From Planctomicrobium sp. (GTDB taxonomy: Bacteria; Planctomycetota; Planctomycetia; Planctomycetales; Planctomycetaceae), in contig JAJDEL010000789.1 in NCBI GenBank assembly GCA_029259835.1, positions 1 to 6,167 on the forward strand: a stretch of DNA of 6,167 nt, read 5' to 3'. The notes beneath the pieces are model-generated. The model was given only the letters and a program-made list of their open reading frames with translations, had not been told where the DNA came from and made no database searches. A program made the translations under genes and the position numbers. Position 1 is the first letter of the stretch. Every line of letters begins with the position of its first letter. This document shows, piece by piece, positions 5,111 to 6,167 of this stretch.

Positions 5111-5986
5111 TCACCCCTGGCGGGTGCGGCGTCCGAGACCTTGCAGTTGCAAATTTCTCAACAACGATTCCGACTCAGCCTGATCAGAGACTTGGATCGT
5201 GATCCCGCCGAAATGGTTGTTAGTCTGAGAACTGTGGGAGAAATCACGACTCAGAGCGGCACTTCCTAATGAGCTTGGATTTCGGTTTCGAGACAGATCG
5301 GAACTCGGCGAAGTCCTTGAGATTTGCAAACTGGGAATCATCGCAGAGAAAGTTGTCGGCGATTTCTGTTTTCCACCTCGACCGGATCCCGTATCGAGAG
5401 AGCGAGCAGGCGTAGAAACCTGACTGAAGCGATTCGGACTGGCGTTCAACTGTTCGAGAAATCCGAGACCCAGAAGTTCGACCGCAGAGCGGTTGATGAC
5501 GTACTCTCCGGATGTCAAATTCGCTGGGACGCGGTCGATTCCGGATGGCCCCGAGACCAGCCCGCCGGAAGCGTAATTGCGTGGTGACTGACCGGGAAAT
5601 CCACCGCCTGGAGCGGGAACAGGAGCAGTCGCTGGTCCGACCGATGGGATGGCAGGGATTGCCCGAATCGCCGCCGCCGTCTGTTGGGCCGCTTGACTCA
5701 ATTGTTGGAGCGATTGAATCGCCGGTCCGACGTTGAGTGTGATCGGTCGCTGAGAAATCGCTTGAAGCTGTTGACCAATTCTGGCGATCAGTTGACTGAC
5801 TTGTCTCAGCGGACCGAGCGCCTGTGAAAGTCGACTGAACGAAGAACTGAACTGCCGCGCCGAGTTCGATGTTTCTGAAATCTTGCTTTTCAAATCATCG
5901 AATCGATTTAAAACAGAATCGAGTTCGCGTTGAAGTTCCGAACTGTCCCCGAGGACGCGAACAGTCAACGACTCTGAAAACGCCAT
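5111..5986 (-). CDS. Short tail tape-measure-like protein
   Basis: 291 residues from the ATG at 5986, with an AGCAGG (plus 5996-6001) 9 nt upstream. The N-terminal ~110 residues are helical, rich in Gln, Ser and Leu, with heptad-like spacing (SELQRELDSVLNRFDDLKSKI; QLIARIGQQLQAISQ). A Pro/Ala/Gly linker (111-135) follows. Then comes YASGGLVSGPSGIDRVPANL plus TSGEYVINRSAVELLGLGFLEQLN (138-181), a close match to the conserved block 'ASGG.V.GPG..D.VPA.LS.GEYVI...AV...G...L..LN' found near the C-terminus of phage tape measure proteins. A polar Ser/Arg-rich stretch and a final beta segment GGITIQVSDQAESESLLRNL (260-279) close the chain, again typical. Unlike most tape measures it has no clear membrane segment and is far shorter than the usual 700 or more residues. 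The family call is the firmest of the tail genes; whether it is intact or reduced is open. Confidence 0.7.
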   Translation of the reverse strand: MAFSESLTVRVLGDSSELQRELDSVLNRFDDLKSKISETSNSARQFSSSFSRLSQALGPLRQVSQLIARIGQQLQAISQRPITLNVGPAIQSLQQLSQAAQQTAAAIRAIPAIPSVGPATAPVPAPGGGFPGQSPRNYASGGLVSGPSGIDRVPANLTSGEYVINRSAVELLGLGFLEQLNASPNRFSQVSTPARSLDTGSGRGGKQKSPTTFSAMIPSLQISRTSPSSDLSRNRNPSSLGSAALSRDFSHSSQTNNHFGGITIQVSDQAESESLLRNLQLQGLGRRTRQG

Positions 5987-6027
5987 GTTATCATGCCTGC
6001 TTGATGTGAGGTGGAATGAGCATTGAC

Positions 6028-6058
6028 ATTATTTCGCACCACTTTGAACACCGTTCAA
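6028..6058 (-). promoter_or_regulatory. Possible promoter and palindromic operator upstream of the tape-measure-like gene
   Basis: TTGAAC-ACC-GTTCAA (6044-6058) is a perfect 15-bp inverted repeat. On the minus strand its outer half can serve as a -35 (TTGAAC, 4 of 6), with AATAAT (plus 6028-6033, 5 of 6) as -10, but the 19-bp spacer is long. If real, a dimeric repressor could block the -35. The GAAC-N3-GTTC core is one base short of the Gram-positive LexA form GAAC-N4-GTTC. Confidence 0.25.
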
Positions 6059-6064
6059 CGTGAT

Positions 6065-6086
6065 GCTGGGACGAGTCCCAGCCTAC
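6065..6086 (-). repeat. REP-like element of a second sequence family
   Basis: GCTGGGAC-GA-GTCCCAGC (6065-6082) is a perfect 8-bp-arm inverted repeat followed by CTAC (6083-6086). On the minus strand it reads GTAG then the palindrome. It thus has the same layout as the GGTCCGC elements but a different stem. It lies about 80 bp upstream of the tape-measure-like gene. The remaining sequence to 6167 shows no gene that I can support. Confidence 0.7.
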
Positions 6087-6167
6087 TTCTTGTTAGTGCA
6101 GTGTCAGTCGTGTTTGGATGGCTCACAAAGTTTGGCGAGCACGACAACGGAGTGCGGTTTTCGTGTT

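Noticed and set aside
6087..6167. Short minus-strand open frames entering from the right edge
   Set aside because: They all stop within about 20-40 codons, and no frame is favoured by composition or by a ribosome binding site; an upstream gene end cannot be assigned.

Overview
The window looks like a chromosomal stretch from a planctomycete-type bacterium. This is an inference from style only: modest GC content, a lone zinc-finger anti-sigma-like membrane protein, loosely spaced genes, and GTAG-headed palindromic repeats in the gaps. No rRNA, tRNA, CRISPR array or transposase gene is visible.

Layout: a fragment of a plus-strand coiled-coil protein gene enters from the left edge and ends at 292. 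Everything else is on the minus strand, read right to left. The genes are a short tail tape-measure-like protein (5986-5111), a small distal-tail-like protein (4827-4378), a tail-hub-like protein with a long Ser-rich C-terminal extension (4194-2197), a DUF115/MptE/Maf-like protein (2080-1022), and a small membrane protein with a zinc anti-sigma finger and a C-terminal CXXCH motif (854-348). The leftmost minus-strand gene converges on the plus-strand coiled-coil gene across a 55-bp gap.

The order tape measure, distal tail, hub is the classic order of a siphovirus-type tail module. The gene sizes and gaps are not classic. The tape measure is only 291 codons, no lysis or packaging gene is visible, and the gaps between tail genes are 110-285 bp. 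Those gaps are filled with host-style repeats: REP-like GTAG palindromes in pairs, a 75-bp tandem duplication that includes the 3' end of the distal-tail gene, and a 14-bp triple repeat. This fits an old, possibly domesticated tail module (tailocin, gene transfer agent or similar) better than a fresh prophage, but the flanks would be needed to decide.

The most suggestive pairing is the hub protein, with about 105 serines in its last 247 residues, next to a Maf/DUF115-like protein. Maf relatives glycosylate flagellin on Ser/Thr, so this could be a Ser-rich tail tip with a dedicated modifying enzyme. All functional names for the tail genes come from motif and gene-order reading, not from database searches.
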